A stretch of DNA of 10,444 bases from Pseudomonadota bacterium (GCA_021793055.1 JAJYTL010000092.1:1-10444); one strand, 5' to 3'. Numbered from the stretch's first letter, positions 1 to 6,921 are shown. A program made the numbers and translations. Notes: generated by a model from the sequence alone, not told the origin.

Positions 1-672
1 GGCCATCTCGGGGGCGTAGCCGGCGGCGACCAGGGTCTCGTAGCCGGCGGTGATGAGCTCGACCAAGCCGCCGCACAGCACGCTCTGCTCGCCGAACAGG
101 TCGGTCTCGCATTCCTCGCGGAAGGTCGTCTCGATGATGCCGGCGCGGCCGCCGCCGATGGCGGCGCCATAGGAAAGACCGATCTCCTGCGCGTTGCCGG
201 TCGCGTTCTGTGCCACCGCCAAGAGGCAGGGCACGCCGGCGCCGCGGAGATACTCCGAGCGCACGGTATGGCCCGGCCCCTTCGGCGCGATCATGAAGAC
301 GTCGAGATCGGCGCGCGGCTCGATGAGATTGAAATGGATATTGAGCCCATGCGCGAAGGCGAGCGCGGCGCCTTGCTTCAGGTTGGGGCCGAGGTCGGCG
401 TTATAGAGCTCGCCCTGGGTCTCGTCCGGGGTCAGGACCATGACGACGTCGGCCCAGCTTGCCGCCTCGGCCGGACTCTTCACCTCGAAGCCTGCGGCCT
501 CCGCCTTCTTGACGCCCGCCGAGCCCGAGCGCAGCGCGACGATCACGTTCTTGGCGCCGGATTCCTTGAGGTTCAGCGCATGGGCATGGCCTTGGCTGCC
601 GAAACCGACGATCGCTACCTTCTTTCCCTTGATCAAGTTCACGTCGGCGTCGCGGTCGTAATAGACACGCAT
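1..672 (-). CDS. ilvC: Ketol-acid reductoisomerase (NADP+), class I, 3' part cut by window edge
   Basis: Converts acetolactate or acetohydroxybutyrate to the dihydroxy acid, the second step of valine/isoleucine synthesis, using NADPH and Mg2+ in the cytoplasm. The visible 224 residues cover the N-terminal Rossmann domain, with GFGSQGHAHALNL at residues 24-36 and the loop LRSGS at 47-51, whose Arg/Ser residues suit NADPH phosphate binding. They also cover the start of the helical knotted domain. H108 (in FAHG) is the expected catalytic His. D191 and E195 (ETDLFGEQ) are the expected Mg ligands. Class I enzymes have about 340 residues, so roughly the last third lies outside the window. The ATG at 672 has a strong AAGGAGAG ribosome site 4 bases upstream. 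An in-frame ATG at 690 would lie ahead of that site and is unlikely to be used. It is the last gene of ilvB-ilvN-ilvC, 108 bases after ilvN. Identification is secure. Confidence 0.97.
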   Translation of the reverse strand, partial: MRVYYDRDADVNLIKGKKVAIVGFGSQGHAHALNLKESGAKNVIVALRSGSAGVKKAEAAGFEVKSPAEAASWADVVMVLTPDETQGELYNADLGPNLKQGAALAFAHGLNIHFNLIEPRADLDVFMIAPKGPGHTVRSEYLRGAGVPCLLAVAQNATGNAQEIGLSYGAAIGGGRAGIIETTFREECETDLFGEQSVLCGGLVELITAGYETLVAAGYAPEMA

Positions 673-698
673 GGGTCTCTCCTTCTGCATAAAGATTG

Positions 699-715
699 TC
701 CGGGCTAGTCCCGGA
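699..715 (-). other. Stem-loop in the ilvN-ilvC gap
   Basis: A perfect 6-bp inverted repeat, TCCGGG (699-704) and CCCGGA (710-715), has a 5-base loop and sits 27 bases before the ilvC start. In the transcript (minus strand) it is followed by CAATCTTTATG, a poor U-tract, so it is at most a weak terminator. It may instead mark an RNA processing site or stabilise the downstream ilvC message. The function is inferred; the symmetry is directly visible. Confidence 0.4.
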
Positions 716-780
716 ACTTGTTGCGATGGTTCTTTCCATCTCGTCCCACGCGCCGGTGAGGTCGAGCGGGAGGCGGAGGG

Positions 781-1299
781 TTACATGCTGCCGGCTCCGC
801 GCTGGATCGCGACCGAGCCGGTGCGCGACAGGTCCACCATGCCGAGGTCGCGCATCAGGCCGATGAAGGCATCGAGCTTCTCGGTCGAGCCGGAAATCTC
901 GAAGACGAAGGAATCGCGCGTCGAATCGAGCGCGCGGGCACGGAAGATATCGGCGATGCGGAGCGCCTCGACGCGTTTTTCGCCGGCGCCGACGACCTTG
1001 ACCAGGGCCAGCTCGCGGCTGATGAACGGCCCCTCCGTCGTGAGGTCCGAAACCTTGTGCACCGGCACCAGCCGATAGAGCTGCGCCTTGATCTGCTCGA
1101 TCACCATCGGCGTGCCCGAGGTGACGACGGTGATGCGCGAAAGGTTGTTCGTCGGGTCCACCGAGGCCACGGTGAGGCTCTCGATATTGTAGCCGCGGCT
1201 CGAAAACAGGCCTATGACGCGGGCGAGCACGCCGGCCTCGTTGTCGACAAGCACCGCAATGGTGTGTTGCTCGATCGTTTCGTTTCGCGCGTTGTTCAC
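781..1299 (-). CDS. ilvN: Acetolactate synthase small (regulatory) subunit
   Basis: Regulatory partner of the IlvB catalytic subunit; in this family it binds valine and gives feedback inhibition. The product is 172 residues, close to the usual size (E. coli IlvH about 163). An ACT domain spans about residues 12-85 and includes NEAGVLARVIGLFSSRGYNIESL (20-42), the conserved ligand-binding and dimer stretch. A C-terminal ACT-like domain follows (about 95-168), with RELALVKV (95-102) and IFRARALD (118-125). The start is GTG at 1299, with AAGGGGAT about 4-5 bases upstream; no ATG fits better. It follows ilvB by 72 bases and precedes ilvC on the same strand, so co-transcription is very likely. It could equally be named ilvH; the adjacency to ilvB favours ilvN. 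Confidence 0.96.
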   Translation of the reverse strand: MNNARNETIEQHTIAVLVDNEAGVLARVIGLFSSRGYNIESLTVASVDPTNNLSRITVVTSGTPMVIEQIKAQLYRLVPVHKVSDLTTEGPFISRELALVKVVGAGEKRVEALRIADIFRARALDSTRDSFVFEISGSTEKLDAFIGLMRDLGMVDLSRTGSVAIQRGAGSM

Positions 1300-1332
1300 G
1301 GTAATCCCCTTCGCCAGACCGGCGCCGCGCCC

Positions 1333-1352
1333 CTCCCGGCGCGAGCCGGGAG
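1333..1352 (-). other. Strong GC stem-loop between ilvB and ilvN
   Basis: CTCCCGGC (1333-1340) and GCCGGGAG (1345-1352) form a perfect 8-bp stem with a 4-base loop, inside the 72-base ilvB-ilvN gap. There is no T-run after it on the minus strand, so it does not look like an intrinsic terminator. A very stable intercistronic hairpin can protect the upstream mRNA 3' end or tune subunit ratio; that role is inferred. Confidence 0.45.
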
Positions 1353-1371
1353 CGCGACGGCCCTCGCTGGA

Positions 1372-3144
1372 CTATACCAAGGTCAGGCCTTCGTCGCTCA
1401 CTTTGGGCAGCGGCATCGTTTCGCCATCGGCGCCGAGGATCATCTCGTTATGAGCCGCTCCCGAGGGCACCATCGGGAAGCAATTCTCGGCCGGATCGAC
1501 GGCGATGTCGCAAACCACGGCGCCGGGATGGTTCAGCATCTTCTCGATCGTCTTGTCGAGTTCCGACGGCTTGGTGGCGCGCAAGCCCATCGCGCCGAAC
1601 GCTTCCGCGAGCTTCACGAAATCGGGCAGCGAGTCCATATAGCTCTCGGCGTAGCGGCCACCGTGCAGCATCTCCTGCCACTGCCGCACCATGCCCATGT
1701 AGCGGTTATTCAGGATGAAGACCTTCACCGGCAAACGATACTGGGTGATTGTGGAGAGCTCCTGAATGTTCATCAGGATCGACGCTTCGCCGGCGATATC
1801 GACGACCAGCGCGTCGGGATGGGCGACCTGGACGCCAAGCGCCGCCGGCAGACCATAGCCCATGGTGCCGAGGCCGCCCGAGGTCATCCAGTGGTTCGGC
1901 CTGTCGAACTTGAAGAACTGCGCGGCCCACATCTGATGCTGGCCGACCTCGGTGGTGATGTATACGTCGTCGCGAGCGCGGGTCGCTGCATAGAGCCGCT
2001 CGAGGGCGTATTGCGGCTTGATGATCTTGTCGTCCTGGCGGTACTTCAGGCAGTCGCGAGCTCGCCAGCGGTCGATCTGCGCCCACCATTTGTCCAAGGC
2101 GTCGCGGTCGCTCGCGCTTTTCTCCTTCTTCCACTGCGCCAGCATTTCCTCGAGCACGCGGCTCGCGTCGCCGACGATCGGGACATCGACGGGCACGCTC
2201 TTGTTGATCGAGGAGGGGTCGATGTCGATGTGGATCTTTTTCGAGCCCGGCGAGAAGGCGTTGAGCCGGCCGGTGATGCGGTCGTCGAAGCGCGCACCGA
2301 TCGCGATCATCACGTCGCAGTCGTGCATCGCCATATTGGCTTCGTAGGTGCCGTGCATGCCGAGCATGCCGAGCGCGTGGCGATCGGTGCCGGGAAAGCC
2401 GCCGAGGCCGAGCAGCGTCGTGGTGATGGGAAAGTCGGTGGCATGCACGAGTTGATGCAAGAGCTTGGCGGCCTTGGGGCCGGAGTTGATGATGCCGCCG
2501 CCGGTATAGAACACCGGCTTCTTGGCGCCGCGCATCAACTCGACGGCGGCGCGAATGCGCTCCTTGTCGCCCTCGACCTGCGGCCGGTAGCTGCGCCGTT
2601 GCACCGCCTCGGGCGGCACGTAGGGGCCGGGCATCAAAGTGATGTCCTTCGGCAGGTCGACCAGAACCGGACCGGGCCGCCCGGTGGTCGCGACGTAAAA
2701 GGCCTCGTGCATCACCCGCGCCAAGTCATTCACGTCCTTCACCAGGTAATTATGCTTGGTGCACGGGCGCGTGATGCCGACGGTATCGGCCTCCTGAAAG
2801 GCGTCGTTGCCGATCATGTGGGTCGCCACCTGGCCGGTCAGGCAGACCACGGGGATCGAATCCATCAACGCGTCGGTCAGGCCGGTCACGGCATTGGTCG
2901 CGCCCGGACCCGACGTGACGAGGACGACGCCGGGCTTGCCGGTGGAGCGGGCATAGCCCTCGGCGGCATGCACCGCGCCCTGCTCGTGACGGACCAGGAT
3001 ATGACGCAGACGGTTCTGCTTAAAGATCGCATCATAGATCGGCAGCACGGCGCCGCCCGGATAACCGAAGATCACCTCAACCCCCTGATCGACCAGGGCT
3101 TGCAGGATGATTTCCGCGCCGGTCATGGCTTCACGCTCCGCCAT
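1372..3144 (-). CDS. ilvB: Acetolactate (acetohydroxyacid) synthase large catalytic subunit
   Basis: ThDP-dependent enzyme joining two pyruvates (or pyruvate plus 2-oxobutyrate) in the first common step of valine, leucine and isoleucine synthesis. The 590-residue product has the three expected domains. The N-terminal PYR domain carries FGYPGGAVLP (26-35) and the catalytic glutamate E54 in VRHEQGAVHAAEGYAR. The central FAD-type domain includes VDLPKD (162-167) and FYTGGGIINSGP (212-223). The C-terminal ThDP domain has MGYGLPAALG (428-437), the Mg motif here reading GEA (452-454) rather than GDG/GDA, the downstream NN (479-480), and the family end NCFPMVPSGAAHNEMI. The ATG at 3144 is chosen because GGAAGGA sits about 9 bases upstream. 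An in-frame ATG at 3171 has a badly spaced site and would add nine residues. The start at 3126 is also possible. It probably leads the ilvB-ilvN-ilvC operon. Confidence 0.97.
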   Translation of the reverse strand: MAEREAMTGAEIILQALVDQGVEVIFGYPGGAVLPIYDAIFKQNRLRHILVRHEQGAVHAAEGYARSTGKPGVVLVTSGPGATNAVTGLTDALMDSIPVVCLTGQVATHMIGNDAFQEADTVGITRPCTKHNYLVKDVNDLARVMHEAFYVATTGRPGPVLVDLPKDITLMPGPYVPPEAVQRRSYRPQVEGDKERIRAAVELMRGAKKPVFYTGGGIINSGPKAAKLLHQLVHATDFPITTTLLGLGGFPGTDRHALGMLGMHGTYEANMAMHDCDVMIAIGARFDDRITGRLNAFSPGSKKIHIDIDPSSINKSVPVDVPIVGDASRVLEEMLAQWKKEKSASDRDALDKWWAQIDRWRARDCLKYRQDDKIIKPQYALERLYAATRARDDVYITTEVGQHQMWAAQFFKFDRPNHWMTSGGLGTMGYGLPAALGVQVAHPDALVVDIAGEASILMNIQELSTITQYRLPVKVFILNNRYMGMVRQWQEMLHGGRYAESYMDSLPDFVKLAEAFGAMGLRATKPSELDKTIEKMLNHPGAVVCDIAVDPAENCFPMVPSGAAHNEMILGADGETMPLPKVSDEGLTLV

Positions 3145-3160
3145 TCTCTCACGTCCTTCC

Positions 3161-3202
3161 AAAAAAACCATATCCTCGGAGCTCTCGGGATAAAGCGTCC
3201 CG
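3161..3202 (-). promoter_or_regulatory. Possible attenuator-like structure in the ilvB leader
   Basis: On the minus strand the leader can fold as CGGGA/TCCCG (3186-3202, 7-base loop) or as TATCC/GGATA (3171-3192). The two share bases 3188-3192, so they exclude each other. The second fold lies 3 bases before a run of seven T (3161-3167 on the complement) and just before the ribosome site of ilvB. This is the shape of a terminator/antiterminator switch, although the terminator stem is short (5 bp plus a bulged 2-bp extension). No Leu/Val/Ile-rich leader peptide is present. Regulation here is inferred only. Confidence 0.3.
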
Positions 3203-3252
3203 CCTTTTCCAAAGAGCGCCGCTGGATTTCTGCCAAAAAGCCGAAAAAAGGC

Positions 3253-3281
3253 AACCTAGACGTTCATTAAAGGGCGGTCAA
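3253..3281 (-). promoter_or_regulatory. Candidate sigma-70-type promoter for ilvBNC
   Basis: On the minus strand TTGACC (3276-3281) is followed after exactly 17 bases by TAGGTT (3253-3258). The -35 matches the consensus at 5 of 6 positions and the -10 at 3 of 6. The element overlaps the miaA stop codon and would start a leader of about 100 bases ahead of ilvB. A separate promoter makes sense because miaA and the ilv genes have unrelated roles. Confidence 0.4.
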
Positions 3282-4229
3282 CAAAAACTGGCGAATAAAC
3301 GAAAAGATTTCAGGACTGAAACTTTCCGAAAATTGCGCGCTTTGGGGGGTGCTCAACGCCGCGCGGTGGCGGAACCAGGTCATTTGCCGCTTGGCATAAC
3401 GCCGGGTCGCCTGTTGGCCGACCGCGATGGCCTCATCCAGGGTCGTTTCGCCGCGGAGATGGCGGCCGAGCGGCGCCACCCCGACCGCCTTCATGGCGGG
3501 CAGGTCGGGATTGAGGCCGAGGGCGAGCAGCGCCGCCACCTCCTCGAGCGCGCCTTCGGCCACCATGGCGGCGAAGCGGGTATCGCAGCGGGCGTAGGTC
3601 TCGGCCCGCGGCGGGTCGAGATGGATGGTCGCGAGCGGCGCGTCAAAGGCGGGCTCGCGCGGCGGCATCGCCTGCCAGGCTGCAAGCGAGCGGCCGGTGG
3701 CGACGACGACGCTGAAGGCGCGCACCAGGCGCTGGCGGTCCGAGGGACGGAGCCGTGCCGCCATTTCGGGATCGCGGGCGGCCAGCGCGCGGTGGAAGCC
3801 TTCGGGGCCAAGCTCGGCGTGCAGCGCCGTCGCCTCGGCGAGGACGGACGGCGGGATCGCCGGCACGGGCGCAAGGCCGCGGTAGAGCGTTTGCAGATAA
3901 AGCCCGGTGCCGCCGACCAGAATCGGCAGCCGGCCGGTAGCCCAGGCGGCCTCGATTTCGGCCAAGGCGCGGGCGCGCCACGCGGCGGCGGAGCCGGCTT
4001 CGGCGGCCGGCAGGACGCCATAGAGCCGGTGCGGGGCGCGGGCCTCCGCGGTGGCGCCTGGGCGCGCGGTGAGAATTCGCAACTCGCGATAGAGCTGCAT
4101 GCTGTCGGCGTTGATGACGATGCCGTCGAAGGTTTCGGCGAGCCGGAGCGCAAGATCGGACTTGCCGCTCGCCGTCGGTCCCGCGACGACGAGTGCGGCG
4201 CGCCTTTTCCGCTCGCCCTCCTTGTTCAT
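3267..4229 (-). CDS. miaA: tRNA dimethylallyltransferase (A37 prenyltransferase)
   Basis: Transfers a dimethylallyl group to N6 of A37 in tRNAs that read codons beginning with U, improving anticodon pairing; it acts in the cytoplasm. The 320-residue product is close to the family's usual size (E. coli 316). It shows the P-loop GPTASGKS (17-24), the DSMQLYR segment (42-48, with the conserved catalytic-site Asp), VGGTGLYLQ (105-113), DRQRLVRA (164-171), and the C-terminal QQATRRYAKRQMTWFRH (272-288). The ATG at 4229 is preferred over an in-frame ATG at 4271: GAGG lies 7 bases upstream of it, and families begin shortly before the P-loop. It is divergent from serB, with 56 bases between starts, and lies 122 bases upstream of the ilvB start. 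In E. coli miaA neighbours hfq-hflX-hflKC; here hflKC is about 2.7 kb away and hfq/hflX are not in view. Confidence 0.96.
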   Translation of the reverse strand: MNKEGERKRRAALVVAGPTASGKSDLALRLAETFDGIVINADSMQLYRELRILTARPGATAEARAPHRLYGVLPAAEAGSAAAWRARALAEIEAAWATGRLPILVGGTGLYLQTLYRGLAPVPAIPPSVLAEATALHAELGPEGFHRALAARDPEMAARLRPSDRQRLVRAFSVVVATGRSLAAWQAMPPREPAFDAPLATIHLDPPRAETYARCDTRFAAMVAEGALEEVAALLALGLNPDLPAMKAVGVAPLGRHLRGETTLDEAIAVGQQATRRYAKRQMTWFRHRAALSTPQSAQFSESFSPEIFSFIRQFLLTAL

Positions 4230-4250
4230 GCCTCCGCCTCGGATTAGAAA
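4222..4250 (+). promoter_or_regulatory. Weak candidate promoter for serB
   Basis: TTGTTC (4222-4227), a 17-base spacer and TAGAAA (4245-4250) lie upstream of serB. They match consensus at 3 and 4 of 6 positions and would give a leader of about 30 bases. The -35 lies inside the first codons of the divergent miaA. The match is modest and the call tentative. Confidence 0.25.
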
Positions 4251-4285
4251 GGGGCGCCCTGCCGCATTCACTGGTTTCGGACCTC

Positions 4286-5185
4286 ATGGAATATGTGTTG
4301 AGCCTGATTGGCAATCCCGCCGGGCCGCCGATCAAAGACCGCGACGTGCGGGACGCCCTCGCGGCGCTCGATGACCTCGATGCCGCGAGCGGCGCGCCGC
4401 TTTGGCTCGCGCCCGCTATCGCGGTCGAGATCGGGTTCGCCGGCGTGGCGCCCGGCGACGCGGCGGAAGCCTTGCGGCAGACGTTCGCCGGGCGGCCCTT
4501 CGATATCGCGGCGCTGGCCGCGGCCGGCCGGCGCAAGCGGCTTCTTCTCGCCGATATGGACTCCACCATCATCAATGTGGAATGCATCGATGAGTTGGCT
4601 GAGGTTGCCGGCGTCAAGGCCGAGGTCGCGGCCCTCACCGAGCGCACCATGCGGGGCGAGGTGGATTTCACCACCGCGCTTCATACCCGTGCGGCCTTGC
4701 TCAAGGGGCTGCCGGAGAGCGTCTTCGAAAGGATATTCCGCGAGCGGGTGCGGCTCAATCCGGGCGCGCGCACGCTGGTCCAGACCATGCGTAACAGCGG
4801 TGCCGTGACGGCGCTGGTCTCCGGCGGCTTTACCTATTTTACCGGGCGGGTGCGCGAAACGGCCGGCTTCGACTGCGACCATGCCAACCGGCTCGAGGTG
4901 GTCGACGGCGTTCTCACCGGCCGGGTGCTGGAACCGATCCGCGGCGCCGAAGCTAAGCTCGCGACCTTGCGGCAGCTGGTGCGCGACAACGGCCTGAGCT
5001 TTTCGGAAAGTCTTGCGGTCGGCGATGGCGCCAACGATCTGCCGATGCTGCAGGCCGCTGGGCTTGGCGTCGCCTACCACGCGAAACCGCTGGTCGCCAA
5101 GAACGCCAAGGTCCGCATCGACCACGGCGATCTGACGGCGCTGCTTTATCTGCAAGGCTACCGGCAAAGCGAATTTGCGGGCTGA
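4286..5185 (+). CDS. serB: Phosphoserine phosphatase
   Basis: HAD-superfamily enzyme that removes phosphate from O-phosphoserine, the last step of serine synthesis. The 299-residue product carries all four HAD motifs. Motif I is DMDSTII (90-96), with nucleophile D90 and acid/base D92. Motif II is VSGGF (178-182). The motif III lysine is probably K224 (AEAKLATL). Motif IV is GDGANDLPML (246-255), with Mg-binding D247 and D251. E99 to E103 (ECIDE) and the following cap helices fit the SerB substrate pocket. The N-terminal 80 residues form a divergent ACT-like or regulatory region, as in other SerB proteins of this length. The ATG at 4286 is chosen because an upstream in-frame ATG (4193) would run through the start of divergent miaA. 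The ribosome site at 4286 is poor, so the exact start is less certain than the identity. It converges on the downstream protease gene. Confidence 0.95.
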   Translation: MEYVLSLIGNPAGPPIKDRDVRDALAALDDLDAASGAPLWLAPAIAVEIGFAGVAPGDAAEALRQTFAGRPFDIAALAAAGRRKRLLLADMDSTIINVECIDELAEVAGVKAEVAALTERTMRGEVDFTTALHTRAALLKGLPESVFERIFRERVRLNPGARTLVQTMRNSGAVTALVSGGFTYFTGRVRETAGFDCDHANRLEVVDGVLTGRVLEPIRGAEAKLATLRQLVRDNGLSFSESLAVGDGANDLPMLQAAGLGVAYHAKPLVAKNAKVRIDHGDLTALLYLQGYRQSEFAG

Positions 5186-5281
5186 GCGTCGCGATCCGTT
5201 GCGCCAAGAGGGACGGGTGCCGAGGCAGGAATTCTCAACCCGCCCGCTCAATATCCGCCTGTCTTCGGCACCTGACGCTCA
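5183..5281. terminator. Nested inverted repeats between convergent serB and degP, possible bidirectional terminator
   Basis: An inner imperfect stem pairs GGTGCCGA plus CAGG (5216-5223, 5226-5229) with CCTG plus TCGGCACC (5258-5261, 5265-5272) around a loop of 28 bases. An outer pair, TGAGCGTC (5183-5190) and GACGCTCA (5274-5281), is made from the two stop codons and the 5 bases after each. Neither strand has a clear T-run, so a factor-independent terminator is not proven. The position between two convergent genes fits a shared 3' end structure. Confidence 0.35.
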
Positions 5282-6784
5282 GTTTCCGGCTTTAAGCGGC
5301 AAGGCGACGAACAACCGCTCCTTGGCCCGCTCGACCATGAACAAGACCGCGCCGCGTTTTGCCTTCCGCGCCGCCTCAATCTCCGCCACCGCCTTAGCCG
5401 CGGTGCCGACAGGGGTCTGGGACACTTGCAGGATCACGTCGCCGGGCTGGAGGTTTTGCGAAGCGGCGATGCCATCGGGCTTGACCGCGGTGATCACCAC
5501 GCCTTTGACGTCCTTGGCGAGATGATATTTCTCGCGCAAGGCCGGGGTGATGGTGCTCAAGGTCATGCCGAGCGTCTGCAAGCCCGGTGGCAGCGCGGGT
5601 TTGCGCTCCTGTTCCTTCTTCGGCTTCGTGCCGGTCGAAGGCTTCGGCGGCTCTTTCAGTTCGGCGATGGTGACTTCGAGCATCTTGCGCTTGCCGTTGC
5701 GCCACACTTCGACCGCGACCTTCTTGCCAACCGGCGTGCCGGCGACGAAGCGCGGCAGTTCGTCCATTTCGCCGACGTTCTTGCCGTCAAACTTGAGAAT
5801 GACGTCGCCGGCATCGAAATGAGCATGCGACGCCGGGCTGTTGGGAATCACCGCCGCAACCAGGGCGCCTCTCGGCCGGCCGAGGCCCAGGCTCTCTGCG
5901 ATATCCTCGGTCACGGTCTGGATGCGGACGCCGAGCCAGCCGCGTTGGACCTGACCGTGAGCGAGCAGCTGTGCCACCACGGGCTCGGCCATGCTCGAGG
6001 GGATGGCGAAGCCGATGCCGATCGAGCCGCCGCCCTCGGAGAAGATCGCGGTGTTGATGCCGATCACTTGGCCCGCCATGTTGAGCAGCGGGCCGCCGGA
6101 ATTGCCCTTGTTGATCGGGGCGTCGGTCTGAATGAAGTCGTCGTAGGGGCCGGAGTGGAGATCGCGTCCCCGGGCCGAGATGATGCCGGCGGTGACCGTG
6201 CCGCCGAGGCCGAAGGGATTGCCGATCGCAAGCACCCAGTCGCCGACCCGCGAAGCTTCCGAATCGCCCCAACTGAGCGCCGGCAACGGATGCGGCGGCT
6301 TGACCCGAAGAACCGCAATGTCAGTCTTGGTGTCGACGGCGACGATCGTCGCCGGCAGTACGGTGTGGTCGTGCAGGATGACGCGGATCTTGTCGGCGTC
6401 CTTCACCACATGGTTGTTGGTGACGACGATGCCCGAGGGATCGACGATGAACCCCGAGCCAAGCGAAACCACGGGCGGCGTCGGCTGATTCTGTTGCCGC
6501 TTAAGAAAGTCCTTGAAGAACTCCCGGAACGGCGAATCGGGCGGCAACTGCGGCAGCTGGTTCTCGATCTGCGACATGTCGCCCCGCTTCTCGACCGCGG
6601 AAACGTTCACGACCGCGGGCGAAACCTTTTGCACGAGATCGGCGAAGCTCGCCGGGGCGTCCTTGGCATGGCCGATGACCGGCAGGCAGAGGACCGCGAT
6701 TACGGCGAAAAAGGCCGATATGCCGCGCATGCGGCCGCCGAGGCGTCGAGGCGGCGAGACCGCCGTGTGGCGTAGTTCGGTCAT
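5279..6784 (-). CDS. degP: Do-family periplasmic serine endoprotease (DegP/DegQ/MucD-like)
   Basis: Periplasmic protease and chaperone for misfolded envelope proteins. The 501-residue product begins with an Arg-rich N-region and hydrophobic core (about 20-38) ending in GHA-KD, a likely signal-peptidase site after residue 40. The trypsin-like domain has the full triad: H125 in TNNHVV, D155 in DIAVLRV, and S229 in GNSGGP. PDZ1 spans about 275-375 (RGWLGVRIQ, then GALVAAVIPNSPA). A charged Pro/Lys/Glu linker (about 376-400) leads to PDZ2 (about 401-497, GVVITAVKPDGIAASQNLQPGDVIL). The start ATG at 6784 has GGGAGA about 6 bases upstream. It lies 169 bases after hflC on the same strand, so it may share the hflKC transcript or have its own start. 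DegP, DegQ and MucD cannot be told apart by eye; the two-PDZ Do architecture is certain. Confidence 0.95.
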   Translation of the reverse strand: MTELRHTAVSPPRRLGGRMRGISAFFAVIAVLCLPVIGHAKDAPASFADLVQKVSPAVVNVSAVEKRGDMSQIENQLPQLPPDSPFREFFKDFLKRQQNQPTPPVVSLGSGFIVDPSGIVVTNNHVVKDADKIRVILHDHTVLPATIVAVDTKTDIAVLRVKPPHPLPALSWGDSEASRVGDWVLAIGNPFGLGGTVTAGIISARGRDLHSGPYDDFIQTDAPINKGNSGGPLLNMAGQVIGINTAIFSEGGGSIGIGFAIPSSMAEPVVAQLLAHGQVQRGWLGVRIQTVTEDIAESLGLGRPRGALVAAVIPNSPASHAHFDAGDVILKFDGKNVGEMDELPRFVAGTPVGKKVAVEVWRNGKRKMLEVTIAELKEPPKPSTGTKPKKEQERKPALPPGLQTLGMTLSTITPALREKYHLAKDVKGVVITAVKPDGIAASQNLQPGDVILQVSQTPVGTAAKAVAEIEAARKAKRGAVLFMVERAKERLFVALPLKAGN

Positions 6785-6895
6785 CTCAGTTCTCCCAACC
6801 GATCAGATGTCACAGGCCTGCCGCCGACCGTCGCCGGCATGTAGCCTCGGGCGGCGGAGGGGCCGACGTTACCTGGTGTTCCCCTGTACCTCGCC

Positions 6896-6921
6896 GGGGC
6901 CGCTCCGGCGCATCCGGCCCC
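6896..6921 (-). other. Stem-loop in the hflC-degP gap
   Basis: GGGGCCG (6896-6902) and CGGCCCC (6915-6921) form a perfect 7-bp GC stem with a 12-base loop in the 169-base interval between hflC and degP. No T-run follows on the minus strand. The rest of the interval shows no ORF and no convincing promoter hexamers. It may separate expression of hflKC from degP, but the sequence shows only the symmetry. Confidence 0.3.

Noticed and set aside
268..708. Plus-strand open frame at the left end
   Set aside because: The minus strand here encodes an unmistakable IlvC N-terminal domain with its catalytic and Mg-binding residues.
3235..3257. TGCC...GGCA inverted bases with T-runs after miaA as an intrinsic terminator
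   Set aside because: Only 3-4 bp of stem with A/T-rich filler. It would also lie at the expected start of the ilvB leader.
3144..3266. Leu/Val/Ile leader peptide ahead of ilvB
   Set aside because: The only ATG upstream of 3171 in the gap gives a three-codon frame (Met-Asn-Val-stop). The ATG at 3171 is simply in frame with ilvB.
1057..3270. 737-codon open frame on the plus strand, antisense to ilvN and ilvB
   Set aside because: It mirrors strongly recognised minus-strand genes. Its product is rich in His, Arg, Gly and Asp with no family motif. Long antisense frames of this kind are usual in GC-rich DNA with G/C at third codon positions.
3333..4247. 304-codon open frame on the plus strand, antisense to miaA
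   Set aside because: No recognisable motifs; it is the complement of a complete MiaA.
4243..4271. GTGAAT-17-TCTAAT as a minus-strand promoter for miaA
   Set aside because: The hexamers are fair, but the transcript would begin only about 6 bases before the chosen miaA ATG, leaving no room for the ribosome site used to choose that start.
5426..6775. 449-codon open frame on the plus strand, antisense to degP
   Set aside because: Same composition artefact. The opposite strand encodes an intact Do protease with signal peptide and full catalytic triad.
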